Below, piece after piece: positions 25,535 through 34,670 of a DNA stretch of 64,000 nucleotides. Position 1 is the stretch's first letter, and each line of letters begins with the position of its first letter. A program made the translations under genes and the position numbers. This DNA is from CALZBJ01 sp945619025 (GTDB taxonomy: Bacteria; Pseudomonadota; Gammaproteobacteria; Cardiobacteriales; Wohlfahrtiimonadaceae). The notes beneath the pieces were generated by a model, which made no database searches, was not told the DNA's origin, and saw only the letters and a list, made by a program, of their open reading frames with translations. The stretch spans positions 134,335 through 198,334 of the forward strand of contig CALZBJ010000003.1 in the NCBI GenBank assembly GCA_945619025.1, written 5' to 3'.

Positions 25535-27574
25535 TTAACCATTTAGGAGCATCTCTTTGCGTAGATTTTCAATCTCATCGCGGAGTTTTGCCGCCTCTTC
25601 AAATTCAAGATTTTGCGCGTGATCGAGCATCGCTTTCTCTTTTTTGGCGATCAATTTCGCGACCGCTTTCGGATTGCTAAAATCGATCTCATTATCAAGG
25701 GCTTTTTCGTTGATGGTGAGCTTGCCGCGATACTCTTCAAGATAGCGCTGTTTAGGCGTGTTATCTTTTGCATCGTACATAATATCTTTCACCGCTTTAA
25801 TGATGGTTTGCGGAGTGATGTTATGAGCTTTGTTATAGTCCTCTTGAAGGGTGCGGCGGCGCTTGGTTTCATCCATCGCGCTCTTCATTGCGCCGGTGAT
25901 TTTATCGGCGTAGAGAATCGCTTTCCCTTCCGCATTTCGAGCGGCGCGACCAATGGTTTGAATGAGCGAGCGTTCCGAACGTAAAAAGCCCTCTTTATCG
26001 GCATCTAAAATTGCCACGAGCGACACCTCGGGAATATCAAGCCCTTCACGCAACAGGTTGATCCCGACGAGTACATCAAAGGTGCCAAGCCGAAGATCGC
26101 GGATAATTTCCACCCGTTCGACGGTATCAATATCGGAGTGGAGATAGCGCACTTTCACGCCGTGCTCCATTAAAAATTCGGTTAAATCTTCCGACATGCG
26201 CTTAGTGAGCGTCGTAATTAATACCCGCTCATTTTTGGCCGCGCGCACGTTAATTTCAGATAACACATCGTCCACTTGCGTTGCAACGGGACGTACTTCC
26301 ACAATCGGATCGAGAAGCCCTGTCGGGCGTACCACCTGTTCGACCACTTGATCCGAATGTTCATCTTCGTAGGTGCTCGGCGTTGCTGAAACAAAGATCG
26401 TTTGTGGCATCAGTGCTTCAAACTCATCAAAGCGAAGCGGGCGGTTATCAAGGGCAGAGGGCAGGCGAAATCCGTAGGTCACGAGATTTTCTTTACGGGA
26501 GCGATCCCCTTTATACATTGCCCCAACTTGCGGGACGGCGACGTGGGATTCGTCGATAAAGAGAATGGCATCGTCGGGGAGATAATCAAAGAGTGTCGGC
26601 GGCGCTTCACCGGCCAAGCGACCCGATAGATAGCGCGAATAGTTTTCAATTCCTTGGCAATATCCGAGCTCTAAAATCATCTCGATATCAAATTTTGTCC
26701 GCTGTTCAAGGCGCTGGGCTTCCAGTAACTTTCCATTTTCGCGCAGGGATTCTAGACGCTCTTTGAGTTCTACTTTAATCTCTTCAACGGCGTTTAAGAG
26801 CGTTGCTCGCGGAGTCACGTAATGGCTTGAGGGATAGACGGTTAATCGGGGCACCGATCGGCTCACTGATCCGGTTAATGGATCAAAAAAGGAGAGATTA
26901 TCAACCTCATCATCAAAGAGCTCAATGCGAACGGCATCGCGCTCACTGTCGGCGGGGAAGATATCAATCACCTCACCGCGAACGCGAAATGTCCCGCGTT
27001 CAAGTACAACATCGTTGCGCTCATATTGCATCGCCACCAATCGATTTAAAATATCACGCTGATCGATACGCTCTCCTTTTGAAACATGGAGGAGCATACT
27101 CATATAGTGATCGCGATCCCCAAGCCCGTAAATGGCGGATACAGTGGCGACAATAATGGTATCGCGGCGCTCTAAAATGGCCTTGGTGGCTGAAAGCCGC
27201 ATCTGCTCGATATGATCGTTAATCGATGCATCTTTCTCAATAAAGGTATCAGACGCGGCCACATAAGCTTCCGGCTGATAATAATCGTAGTAAGAGACAA
27301 AATATTCCACCGCATTATTGGGGAAAAACTCCTTCATTTCACCATAAAGCTGTGCGGCGAGAGTTTTATTGGGTGCCAAAATGATCGCGGGTCGCTGCGT
27401 ATTTTGAATAATGTTCGCCATGGTGAAGGTTTTCCCCGAACCCGTTACCCCTAAAAGCGTCTGATAGGCGAGTCCATCATTTAATCCTTCCGTGAGCGCT
27501 TTAATCGCCGTCGGCTGATCGCCCGAAGGAGTGTAATGTGTACTAAGCTTGAAATTCGTGGCGTCTGTCATCAT
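25535..27574 (-). CDS. uvrB: UvrABC system protein B
   Basis: A 679-residue nucleotide-excision-repair helicase. Walker A is LLGVTGSGKTFTMAN near residues 40-54, the beta-hairpin region YYDYYQPEAYVAASDTFIEK is intact, the DEAD-type box is ILFIDESHVAVPQ, motif V/VI is LREGLDIPEVSLVAILDADK and QTIGRAARN, and a UVR domain closes the C terminus (FEEAAKLRDEIENLRKEML). Length is normal. The start has two adjacent ATGs and no obvious Shine-Dalgarno. I could not find a clear LexA box in the 137-base gap before lon. Confidence 0.97.
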   Translation of the reverse strand: MMTDATNFKLSTHYTPSGDQPTAIKALTEGLNDGLAYQTLLGVTGSGKTFTMANIIQNTQRPAIILAPNKTLAAQLYGEMKEFFPNNAVEYFVSYYDYYQPEAYVAASDTFIEKDASINDHIEQMRLSATKAILERRDTIIVATVSAIYGLGDRDHYMSMLLHVSKGERIDQRDILNRLVAMQYERNDVVLERGTFRVRGEVIDIFPADSERDAVRIELFDDEVDNLSFFDPLTGSVSRSVPRLTVYPSSHYVTPRATLLNAVEEIKVELKERLESLRENGKLLEAQRLEQRTKFDIEMILELGYCQGIENYSRYLSGRLAGEAPPTLFDYLPDDAILFIDESHVAVPQVGAMYKGDRSRKENLVTYGFRLPSALDNRPLRFDEFEALMPQTIFVSATPSTYEDEHSDQVVEQVVRPTGLLDPIVEVRPVATQVDDVLSEINVRAAKNERVLITTLTKRMSEDLTEFLMEHGVKVRYLHSDIDTVERVEIIRDLRLGTFDVLVGINLLREGLDIPEVSLVAILDADKEGFLRSERSLIQTIGRAARNAEGKAILYADKITGAMKSAMDETKRRRTLQEDYNKAHNITPQTIIKAVKDIMYDAKDNTPKQRYLEEYRGKLTINEKALDNEIDFSNPKAVAKLIAKKEKAMLDHAQNLEFEEAAKLRDEIENLRKEMLLNG

Positions 27575-27711
27575 TATCGAGAAGTATGCAGTTTATTTAA
27601 GAATATGGAAGAAATACTATATCATAGCGTATCATTTGTCATTGCTCCGCTATGCTATAGTGAAGCGTCTTAGCAATCGATCAATATAATAGGGTTGGAG
27701 AGTAAAATTAT

Positions 27712-30159
27712 ATGACTCAAGAGTTAGAAAAAAGGCAGGAATTACCGGTATTGGCGTTGAGGGATTTAGTCGTTTTCCCATCAACCACGATTCCGTTACT
27801 GATTGGTCGCCATCTATCGGTGGGTGCGCTCCAAATGGCCAAAGAATATGATGGTCATGTGGTGCTGGTTACGCATAAAGATCCCAACGATGAACAGGTC
27901 GATATGGAGTCTGTTTATACCGTCGGTGTTCGTGCGAAAATCGTGCAACATCTCCCCCTTGAAGATGGAAATCATAAGATTTTAGTCGATTGCCTTGAGA
28001 AAATTTCATTAACCGCGCTCAAAGAGATTGCTTATGAAAATGATGAGGGCAAATTCAATTTGATGCTCGGTGAATACGAAGAGCGCCCCGATGATGCCGA
28101 CCTTTCTGAGAATTTAGAGCAGGTCTATGTCAACGTCATCAAAAAGCTCTTTGCCGATATTGCTAAAATCATCAAGCCCAATAAAGATGGGGTGAACGCC
28201 ATTGAGCGTGAAAAAGATCTCGATCGCCTAATTGTGACCGTGCTCGTCAATCTCCCCATCGATCTTGAGAAAAAACAGGCAGTCCTTGAGGAAGCTTCGC
28301 TAAAAGAGGCGGCGAAAGAGGTCATTAAAATTCTCACCTATGAGATGGATGTGATCGAAACGCAAAAACGCATTCAAGCGATGGTGCAGCAGCAAGTTTC
28401 GAAAAATCAGCGCGAATACTATTTAAATGAGCAGATCAAAGCGATTCACAAAGAGCTCGATGATCTTAATGATACGGGCCTTTCTGAGCTCGATCAGCTT
28501 GAAGAAGATGTGCTCAAAGCGAAGATGCCGAAAGAGGCGGAAGAGAAAGCGCTTAATGAAGTAAAGCGTCTTAAATCGATGCCGGCGATGTCATCGGAAG
28601 GGACCGTTGCGCGTACTTATGTCGATTGGCTTCTTAAAATGCCGTGGAATGAGCGTTCGCGCCTTCGTTATGGGGTAAAACGTGCTGAAGAAGTGCTTGA
28701 GAAAGATCACTCAGGCCTTGAAAAGATTAAAGAGCGTATTTTAGAGCATCTTGCGGTGATCAGCCATACCCGTACGAAAAAGGGCAATATTCTCTGCTTT
28801 ATCGGTCCTCCAGGCGTGGGTAAAACCTCGCTTGCACGTTCAATTGCTGAAGCGACAGGGCGTGAGTTTGTGCGCATGAGTTTAGGCGGCGTGCATGATG
28901 AATCGGAAATTCGTGGCCATCGCCGTACTTATATTGGTGCGATGCCCGGTAAAATGGTGCAACTGCTTGCCAAAGCGAAAACTAAAAATCCGTTAATCCT
29001 TTTAGATGAGCTCGATAAAACCGGATCTGACCATCGTGGCGATCCGGCAGATGCGCTGCTTGAAGTACTCGATCCTGAGCAAAACTCTACCTTTAATGAC
29101 CATTATCTTGATGTTGATGTGGATCTTTCTGAGGTGATGTTTATCGCAACGGCCAATAGTTATAACATTCCTGCGCCGCTTCGAGATCGTATGGATATTA
29201 TTGAGCTCACTAGCTACACCGAGCTTGAAAAGTTAGCGATCGCGAAAGAGCATTTAGTACCAGAGCAATTAAAAGAACATAAGCTCACCGAGAAAGAGCT
29301 CATTTTCCCTGATGAGGTATTGCTCGAGATTATTCAAAGTTATACTAAAGAGGCAGGGGTACGAAATTTAAGCCGTACGCTTGCAAGCGTGTGCCGTAAA
29401 TTCATTCGTGAACGTCTCTCGGATAAAGATAAAAAAGAGTTAGAACTCACCCTTGATATCGAGAAAATTCGCGAGTATCTAGGCGCGCCAAAATACCATT
29501 ACGGCATGAAAGAGAAGGCCGATGAAGTGGGCTATGTCAACGGGCTTGCGTGGACGCAAGTGGGCGGTGATCTCTTAGGAATTGAGGTAGAACTCATTCC
29601 CGGAAAAGGGCAACTCATTACCACAGGGAGTCTTGGTGATGTGATGAAAGAGTCGATTCGTACTGCATTAACGGTGATTCGTGCTCGCTCAAATGTCTTT
29701 GGGCTTCCCCATGATTTTTATGAGAAATGGGACATACACGTTCACGCGCCGGAAGGAGCAGTACCTAAAGATGGCCCAAGTGCAGGGGCGGCGATGACGC
29801 TTGCGATCTTATCGGCGCTTCTCAATAAACCGGTCCGCTCTGATGTTGCGATGACCGGCGAGGTGACGCTCCGCGGGAAAATCTTAATGATTGGTGGGCT
29901 TAAAGAGAAGTTACTCGCCGCCGCGCGCGCGGGCATTAAACGTGTTTTAATCCCGAAAGAGAACGTCAAAGATCTCGAGGAGATCCCCGATGTTATCAAG
30001 GGTTCGCTCGAAATCGTGCCTGTATCAACGATAGACGAGGTTTTTGAGGCGGCTTTTGCTCAAATGCCCGAATCTACAGGGAAATTTGAACGATTTAGTG
30101 GTTTTTACGAGCTTCCGGTCAGTCCTTCGGAGAAGAAAAAACCGCAGAAAACCCACTGA
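27712..30159 (+). CDS. lon: ATP-dependent Lon protease
   Basis: An 815-residue LonA: N-terminal substrate domain (ELPVLALRDLVVFPSTTIPLLIGR), AAA+ module with Walker A CFIGPPGVGKTSLARSIA near 360, Walker B NPLILLDELDKTG, and the serine-lysine protease domain with PKDGPSAGAAMTLA (catalytic Ser near 685) and RAGIKRVLIPKEN (catalytic Lys near 728). Lon degrades misfolded and regulatory proteins in the cytosol. It is divergent from uvrB and followed by the HU gene, an old and widespread gene order. TTGGAGAG precedes the start. Confidence 0.97.
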   Translation: MTQELEKRQELPVLALRDLVVFPSTTIPLLIGRHLSVGALQMAKEYDGHVVLVTHKDPNDEQVDMESVYTVGVRAKIVQHLPLEDGNHKILVDCLEKISLTALKEIAYENDEGKFNLMLGEYEERPDDADLSENLEQVYVNVIKKLFADIAKIIKPNKDGVNAIEREKDLDRLIVTVLVNLPIDLEKKQAVLEEASLKEAAKEVIKILTYEMDVIETQKRIQAMVQQQVSKNQREYYLNEQIKAIHKELDDLNDTGLSELDQLEEDVLKAKMPKEAEEKALNEVKRLKSMPAMSSEGTVARTYVDWLLKMPWNERSRLRYGVKRAEEVLEKDHSGLEKIKERILEHLAVISHTRTKKGNILCFIGPPGVGKTSLARSIAEATGREFVRMSLGGVHDESEIRGHRRTYIGAMPGKMVQLLAKAKTKNPLILLDELDKTGSDHRGDPADALLEVLDPEQNSTFNDHYLDVDVDLSEVMFIATANSYNIPAPLRDRMDIIELTSYTELEKLAIAKEHLVPEQLKEHKLTEKELIFPDEVLLEIIQSYTKEAGVRNLSRTLASVCRKFIRERLSDKDKKELELTLDIEKIREYLGAPKYHYGMKEKADEVGYVNGLAWTQVGGDLLGIEVELIPGKGQLITTGSLGDVMKESIRTALTVIRARSNVFGLPHDFYEKWDIHVHAPEGAVPKDGPSAGAAMTLAILSALLNKPVRSDVAMTGEVTLRGKILMIGGLKEKLLAAARAGIKRVLIPKENVKDLEEIPDVIKGSLEIVPVSTIDEVFEAAFAQMPESTGKFERFSGFYELPVSPSEKKKPQKTH

Positions 30160-30164
30160 AACAC

Positions 30165-30193
30165 TTGACTTAGGTCTATTACAAACGTATAAA
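30165..30193 (+). promoter_or_regulatory. Strong sigma70 promoter for the HU gene
   Basis: TTGACT (30165-30170) and TATAAA (30188-30193) are exactly 17 bases apart in the lon/HU gap. Predicted start near 30200 gives a leader of about 90 bases. Confidence 0.75.
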
Positions 30194-30291
30194 ACTATAC
30201 AGTGTTATTAAAGTCTGTTACTTTTAGCTTTAACGACTTTAGTCAACGTGGTTCTTATTTTAACTTTTTACAGACAGTAGGAAATATAATT

Positions 30292-30579
30292 ATGAATAAA
30301 ACTGAACTTGTCGCAGCGGTTGCCGAAAAAACTGATATGACCAAAGTTGCTTCTGCAAAAGTAGTTGAAGCAGTTATGGATACAATCACAGAAACTCTTG
30401 CGAAAGGTGATAATGTGACGTTAATCGGTTTTGGTACTTTCACTGTGAGAGAACGTGCTGCTCGTATGGGCCGTGATCCTCGCGATCCTAAGAAAGAGAT
30501 TCCAATTCCTGCTTCAAAAGTACCTGCATTCAAAGCTGGTAAAGGCTTAAGAGAAGCGGTTAACACAGCTAAAAAATAA
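30292..30579 (+). CDS. hupB: DNA-binding protein HU
   Basis: A 95-residue histone-like protein, slightly longer than the usual 90. It starts MNKTELVAAVAEK, has GDNVTLIGFGTFTVRERAARMGRDPRDP with the DNA-binding arm (here RDPRDPKKEIPIPASKVPAFK) and ends in KGLREAVNTAKK. HU bends and compacts DNA as a dimer. The frame is open upstream to 30202, but the ATG at 30292 has TAGGAA before it and is the family start. It lies just after lon, as in many gammaproteobacteria. Confidence 0.96.
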   Translation: MNKTELVAAVAEKTDMTKVASAKVVEAVMDTITETLAKGDNVTLIGFGTFTVRERAARMGRDPRDPKKEIPIPASKVPAFKAGKGLREAVNTAKK

Positions 30580-30625
30580 TTATTTTTAAGTGGAGCTTCG
30601 GCTTCAGTTAAAGATGAGATGTAGA

Positions 30626-30660
30626 GGCCTCAATGCAGACGCATTGGGGTTTTTCTTTTT
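30626..30660 (+). terminator. Terminator after HU gene
   Basis: CCTCAATGC and GCATTGGGG pair around AGAC, followed by TTTTTCTTTTT. It separates the HU gene from the UPF0149 gene. Confidence 0.8.
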
Positions 30661-30735
30661 AGAGCGATTTGTTACTATACTGCATGGTATGAACGGCTTT
30701 AACACGCGCGAAATTGCGCAATAAAAGGAAACACT

Positions 30736-31281
30736 ATGGCAAATGAGCAGAACACTCCATCGATCACCTATCAGCTAATTCAATCACAATTTACTGGGTT
30801 TGAAATCGCTGAAGCACACGGCATTTTAGTGGCGTTAGCGTGCGTGAATCGTATGGATGTCTATCAAGATTGGTTAGCGGAGGTTGAGGCGCTTGCCGAT
30901 CACTCCCAAGAACTCAACACCGAGATTTTAAAGATCTTATTTGATAAGACCATGGATGAGCTGCTATCTAAAGATTTTGCGCTCTCGCTCTTAATTCCCG
31001 ACGAAGATGATTCCTTTAAACGTCTAGAAGGTTTTGTGGATTGGTGCCAAGGATTTCTTTACGGGCTTGGTATTAGCGGAATAGGCATGGCAGATTTAGA
31101 CGAAGATGGCGCGGCGTTTTTAGATCATTTAGCGGCGTTTGCGAATCTCGATCCTGAGAGTCTGCGTGAAGAGATTGAGAGTGAAGATGAGGGCTTAGCG
31201 CTCGAAGAGCTGGTGGAGTTTGTCCGCATGAGCTCGTTATTGATTTTCTATCATTTCCGAGAAGCGGAAACGGTACACTAA
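30736..31281 (+). CDS. UPF0149 (YgfB/YecA) family protein
   Basis: A 181-residue acidic protein of the UPF0149 family. Family features are an N-terminal helix bundle with AEAHGILVALACVNRM, the core FVDWCQGFLYGLGISG, and a C-terminal LEELVEFVRMSSLLIFYHF. YgfB in some gammaproteobacteria affects expression of resistance genes; the biochemical role is unclear. AAAGGAAA stands before the ATG. It begins a probable three-gene unit with the TatD nuclease and the nitronate monooxygenase-like gene. Confidence 0.88.
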   Translation: MANEQNTPSITYQLIQSQFTGFEIAEAHGILVALACVNRMDVYQDWLAEVEALADHSQELNTEILKILFDKTMDELLSKDFALSLLIPDEDDSFKRLEGFVDWCQGFLYGLGISGIGMADLDEDGAAFLDHLAAFANLDPESLREEIESEDEGLALEELVEFVRMSSLLIFYHFREAETVH

Positions 31282-31321
31282 ACATCGGTTAATATTGACG
31301 GTAATGTTAAAGGGGGAGCGA

Positions 31322-32134
31322 ATGAATCATAAAGAGCCTGATATGAGCAGAGCAATTTCACTCATTGACTCCCACATTCATCTCGATGATCCGCGCTTAA
31401 TGCCGGGTTACCCCGAGCATCTTAACGACGCGCGAGCTCTTGGGATTACCGCTTGGGTACTGCCGAGCATAACGGCCGACTCCTTTAGCGATGTACTTGC
31501 GATTGCAGCAGCGGATGCTTCGGTCTATCCGGCGCTTGGGCTTCATCCCTATTTTATGGAGACTCACACCGATCACGATTTAAAGCAGTTAGAAACCGCG
31601 CTTAAAACGCATGCGGATAAACTGGTAGCGATCGGAGAGTGCGGGCTTGATCTGATGATCGAAAACCCTCAGTTTGAGCGGCAAGAGCGGCTGTTTAAGG
31701 CCCATGTGCGTCTTGCGCGAGAATTTGATCTACCGCTGATTATTCATAGCCGGAAATCGTTGGATTTTATTTTAAGAGAGCTCCGTAAAGAGCGCGGTTT
31801 ACGAGGCGTGATTCATGCATTTTCCGGCAGTTTACAGCAAGCGGAGCAGTGCATTGAACTAGGTTTTAAACTGGGGTTTGGCGGCGCGGTTACCTATCCG
31901 CGGGCAACGCGATTGCGCGCCATTTTAAAAGCAATTCCCAAGGATAGTTACCTTCTTGAAACCGATGCGCCCTCGATGCCCAATGCATTTTTACCCAAAG
32001 GGGCGACTCATACGCCAAAAGATCTCTATACGATTGCGCAAGAGATCGCTACAATACGTGAGAGTAGTTTAGAAAAAGTCGCGGCGGAAACGACCGAAAC
32101 GACGCAACAATTATTTCAACTGGAGAGATTATGA
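31322..32134 (+). CDS. TatD family DNase/hydrolase
   Basis: A 270-residue metal-dependent hydrolase of the TatD family (TIM barrel). Metal and catalytic residues are visible in SLIDSHIHLDDP, AIGECGLDLM, LPLIIHSRKSLDFI, GVIHAFSGSLQQAE and YLLETDAPSMP. TatD proteins act as Mg-dependent 3'-5' exonucleases in DNA repair or quality control. An upstream TTG at 31295 is in frame, but AGGGGGAG lies directly before the ATG at 31322. The stop codon overlaps the next start (ATGA), so the two are translationally coupled. Among paralogues it most resembles YjjV/YcfH; the choice is not certain. Confidence 0.92.
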   Translation: MNHKEPDMSRAISLIDSHIHLDDPRLMPGYPEHLNDARALGITAWVLPSITADSFSDVLAIAAADASVYPALGLHPYFMETHTDHDLKQLETALKTHADKLVAIGECGLDLMIENPQFERQERLFKAHVRLAREFDLPLIIHSRKSLDFILRELRKERGLRGVIHAFSGSLQQAEQCIELGFKLGFGGAVTYPRATRLRAILKAIPKDSYLLETDAPSMPNAFLPKGATHTPKDLYTIAQEIATIRESSLEKVAAETTETTQQLFQLERL

Positions 32135-33192
32135 CGAGCGACAATCAAGCAAAGCTTTTAGATCAGTTATCCATCGACTATCCGATTATTCAGCTACCGC
32201 TTCACGATGCGGATTCAGCAGAATTGATTGCGGAAGTGGCCAATCATGGCGGATTAGGCACGCTTGCGGCAGGGTTTTTATCAGCGGCAGAATTGCGCGA
32301 TCGCCTCGATGAGATTAGCGCTTTGACCGATCGATCGTTTGCCGTAAATCTCTTTGCCAATGTCCAAAAAGATGAAGATTCAGAAGGGATGACCCGCGCG
32401 CTCAACCGCATCTCTCCGGTATTTGAAGGGAGTGATATCGCGCTCACAACGCTCCTTTCACGCGAAGGCCGTTTAACCGATCTCGATTCCATGCTGGATG
32501 TGATTTTTGAATATAACGTCAGCGCAGTGAGTTTTTCATTGGGCGTGCCGAGCGATGAGATTTTATCGCGCATCAAAGAGCGTGGCATTACGATTATTGG
32601 GCACGCAACCCACATGCTTGAGGCGCTTTTTTGGGAAGAGAAGGGCGCGGACATTATCTATCTTCAAGGATTGGAAGCGAGTGGCATACGCGACACGTTT
32701 CTAGGCGATCCTCTGGAAGTCGCGCAACCAGCATTAACGCTCATCGCTCAAGCCAATGATAATTTAACCGTACCCTATATTATTGGGGGCGGATTGGTGA
32801 ATAAAACGCATATTGATACCGCATTTGCACTCGGCGCGCCTGCCGTTGGGCTCGCAACCGCCTTTTTAATGAGCCATGAATCCGGCGCCGATGAGCTCTA
32901 TAAAAATGCGCTTTCGTATGCCAATGAATTTGATATTAAGATCACTCGTGAATGGAGTGGGTATCCTGCGCGCGTTGTGGTCAATTGGGGCCTGCGCCAA
33001 CTCCAAGCGTTAGAGGGCGAGCCCGCTCGTTTCCCAGCACAATACTTTTTAACCCATCCGATGATGGAAGATAAAGCGCCGGAAGATCGCACCCAGTTTC
33101 GTGCGCTTTGGGCCAATGTGAATGCGCCTTTTGCCGAGCGTCTACCAGTTCGTCAATTGATAACGCAACTCCTTGGGATCGAGTATTCGTAA
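32131..33192 (+). CDS. Nitronate monooxygenase-like FMN protein
   Basis: A 353-residue TIM-barrel flavoprotein of the nitronate monooxygenase/2-nitropropane dioxygenase family. The start LDQLSIDYPIIQLPL resembles the FMN-binding IKYPIIQAPM block; other blocks are VANHGGLGTLAAGFLSAAELR, AVSFSLGVPSDEIL, GADIIYLQGLEASG (in place of the usual Q-G-x-E-A-G-G-H) and a GG loop with IGGGLVN. The usual catalytic His after EAGG is replaced by Ser-Gly-Ile-Arg, so activity on nitronate is open. It overlaps the TatD gene by four bases. Confidence 0.82.
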   Translation: MTSDNQAKLLDQLSIDYPIIQLPLHDADSAELIAEVANHGGLGTLAAGFLSAAELRDRLDEISALTDRSFAVNLFANVQKDEDSEGMTRALNRISPVFEGSDIALTTLLSREGRLTDLDSMLDVIFEYNVSAVSFSLGVPSDEILSRIKERGITIIGHATHMLEALFWEEKGADIIYLQGLEASGIRDTFLGDPLEVAQPALTLIAQANDNLTVPYIIGGGLVNKTHIDTAFALGAPAVGLATAFLMSHESGADELYKNALSYANEFDIKITREWSGYPARVVVNWGLRQLQALEGEPARFPAQYFLTHPMMEDKAPEDRTQFRALWANVNAPFAERLPVRQLITQLLGIEYS

Positions 33193-33232
33193 CCCGAAAA
33201 ATCGAGATTTACGAGATTTATAATAGGCAACA

Positions 33233-33269
33233 AAAAAACCTTCGACTTAATAAGAGCGAAGGTTTTTTA
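33233..33269. terminator. Bidirectional terminator between NMO-like gene and nth
   Basis: AAAAAACCTTCG and CGAAGGTTTTTT form a perfect 12-bp stem with T-runs on either strand, between two convergent genes. Confidence 0.9.
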
Positions 33270-33308
33270 TTGATCTCATTTTAATGATTTTAATGATCTT
33301 AAAATCAT

Positions 33309-33977
33309 CTATTCGTCGGTTTTCTCTTTAAACTGACACTCATTATAAACGACGCAACTTGCGCAGCGAGGTTTACGCGCGACGCAGGTATAGCGCCCAT
33401 GGAGAATGAGCCAGTGGTGTGCGTCTAAAATAAACTCTTTTGGAATGCGTTTGACGAGCTTATCTTCCACTTCACGAACGTTTTTCCCCGGCGCGAGTCC
33501 GGTGCGATTAGAGAGGCGGAAAATATGGGTATCCACGGCCATGGTCGGTTTGCCAAACGCAGTATTTAACACTACATTCGCCGTTTTACGCCCAACGCCG
33601 GGAAGCGCCTCGAGCTCTTTACGGGTATCGGGAACGACGCTGTTGTGTTTCTCCACTAAAATTTGGCAGGTTTTATAGAGATTTTTCGCTTTGGTATTAA
33701 AAAGACCGATCGTTTTAATGTATTCACGAATCCCCTCTTCACCGAGTGCTACCATCGCTTCGGGCGTATTAGCAACTTTAAAAAAAGGACCGGTTGCTTT
33801 ATTAACACCGACATCGGTCGCTTGCGCGGAAAGTAGGACAGCTACAAGAAGCTCAAAAGTTGAATTGAAATTAAGCTCGGTAGTGGGTTTGGGGTTTTCG
33901 TCGCGAAGACGGGTAAAAAAGGAGATGATCTCCTCTTTATTCATTAAACGTTGATACTCTTTTTTAGGGGTGGTCAT
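33309..33977 (-). CDS. nth: Endonuclease III
   Basis: A 222-residue base-excision glycosylase/AP lyase that removes oxidised pyrimidines. The helix-hairpin-helix LEALPGVGRKTANVVLNTAFG contains the catalytic Lys, the catalytic Asp is in VDTHIFRLSNRTGL, and the 4Fe-4S loop CVARKPRCASCVVYNEC has the standard C-x6-C-x2-C-x5-C spacing. Length is slightly above the usual 211 because of a short N-terminal extension. It follows the RnfB-like gene by 12 bases, as nth follows rnf/rsx genes in many Proteobacteria. Confidence 0.97.
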   Translation of the reverse strand: MTTPKKEYQRLMNKEEIISFFTRLRDENPKPTTELNFNSTFELLVAVLLSAQATDVGVNKATGPFFKVANTPEAMVALGEEGIREYIKTIGLFNTKAKNLYKTCQILVEKHNSVVPDTRKELEALPGVGRKTANVVLNTAFGKPTMAVDTHIFRLSNRTGLAPGKNVREVEDKLVKRIPKEFILDAHHWLILHGRYTCVARKPRCASCVVYNECQFKEKTDE

Positions 33978-33989
33978 AGCGTTTTTAAA

Positions 33990-34640
33990 TTATTTATCGT
34001 TAAATTTTTGGCGGGCCATATCGATCAGCGAGAGCATCTCGTGACTACTAACCGGATCGGCAAGCTCAAGCTCTTCCGCAGGCGGCGTTGTTTCGGTAAT
34101 GGTTTCGCGTTTTGCCTCTCGGGCTTTGCGCGCATTAAAGCGTTCGCGAGAATAATCGGCGCGTTTACGCTGTGCTTCCGTGAGCCCAATCTGTTCAGAT
34201 AGATCAATCTTATTGGGCAGTTTTTTAATCTCAATGCAATCGAGTGGGCAGGGCGGAATGCAGAGCTCGCACCCGGTACATTCAGATTCGATAATTTGAT
34301 GCATCATTCGGCGCGTGCCGACAATGGCATCAACGGGGCACGCGATCAGGCATTTCGCGCACCCAATGCAAAGACTCTCATCAACGTACGCAACTTGAGG
34401 CGTTTTATATTCCCCACAACTTAAATCAAGCGGAATCAGCTCACGATCGAGCACTTTTGCGAGCGCTTTTAATACAGGCTCGCCTCCGGGAGGACAGCGA
34501 TTATACTCCGCTTCACCGCTTGCAACCGCTGTAGCGTAGGCGTAACAGCCCTGAAATCCGCACTGCTCACATTGAGTTTGTGGCAATTCGGCATCGATTT
34601 TTTCAATCAGCGAAGTGGCTGATAATTCTCTTTGCACCAT
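33990..34640 (-). CDS. RnfB-like ferredoxin, no membrane anchor
   Basis: A 216-residue iron-sulfur protein. The N-terminal Fe-S domain is LPQTQCEQCGFQGCYAYATA with the downstream NRCPPGGE, and two 4Fe-4S clusters follow: CIGCAKCLIACPVDAI and CTGCELCIPPCPLDCI. This is the RnfB/RsxB pattern, but the usual N-terminal membrane helix is absent and a charged tail is present (RKAREAKRETITETTPP). No other rnf subunit is in the window. It sits directly before nth. It may be a soluble electron carrier, perhaps keeping iron-sulfur proteins reduced; this is inference. Confidence 0.88.
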   Translation of the reverse strand: MVQRELSATSLIEKIDAELPQTQCEQCGFQGCYAYATAVASGEAEYNRCPPGGEPVLKALAKVLDRELIPLDLSCGEYKTPQVAYVDESLCIGCAKCLIACPVDAIVGTRRMMHQIIESECTGCELCIPPCPLDCIEIKKLPNKIDLSEQIGLTEAQRKRADYSRERFNARKAREAKRETITETTPPAEELELADPVSSHEMLSLIDMARQKFNDK

Positions 34641-34670
34641 GAAATCTTTATTGATAAATGTTGGACTAAA

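Noticed and set aside
27575..27711. LexA box before uvrB
   Set aside because: No CTG-N10-CAG pattern is visible in this gap, so SOS control could not be supported.
32244..32654. Minus-strand frame of 136 residues opposite the NMO-like gene
   Set aside because: It is antisense to conserved coding sequence and is Ser/Arg-rich, as shadow frames often are.
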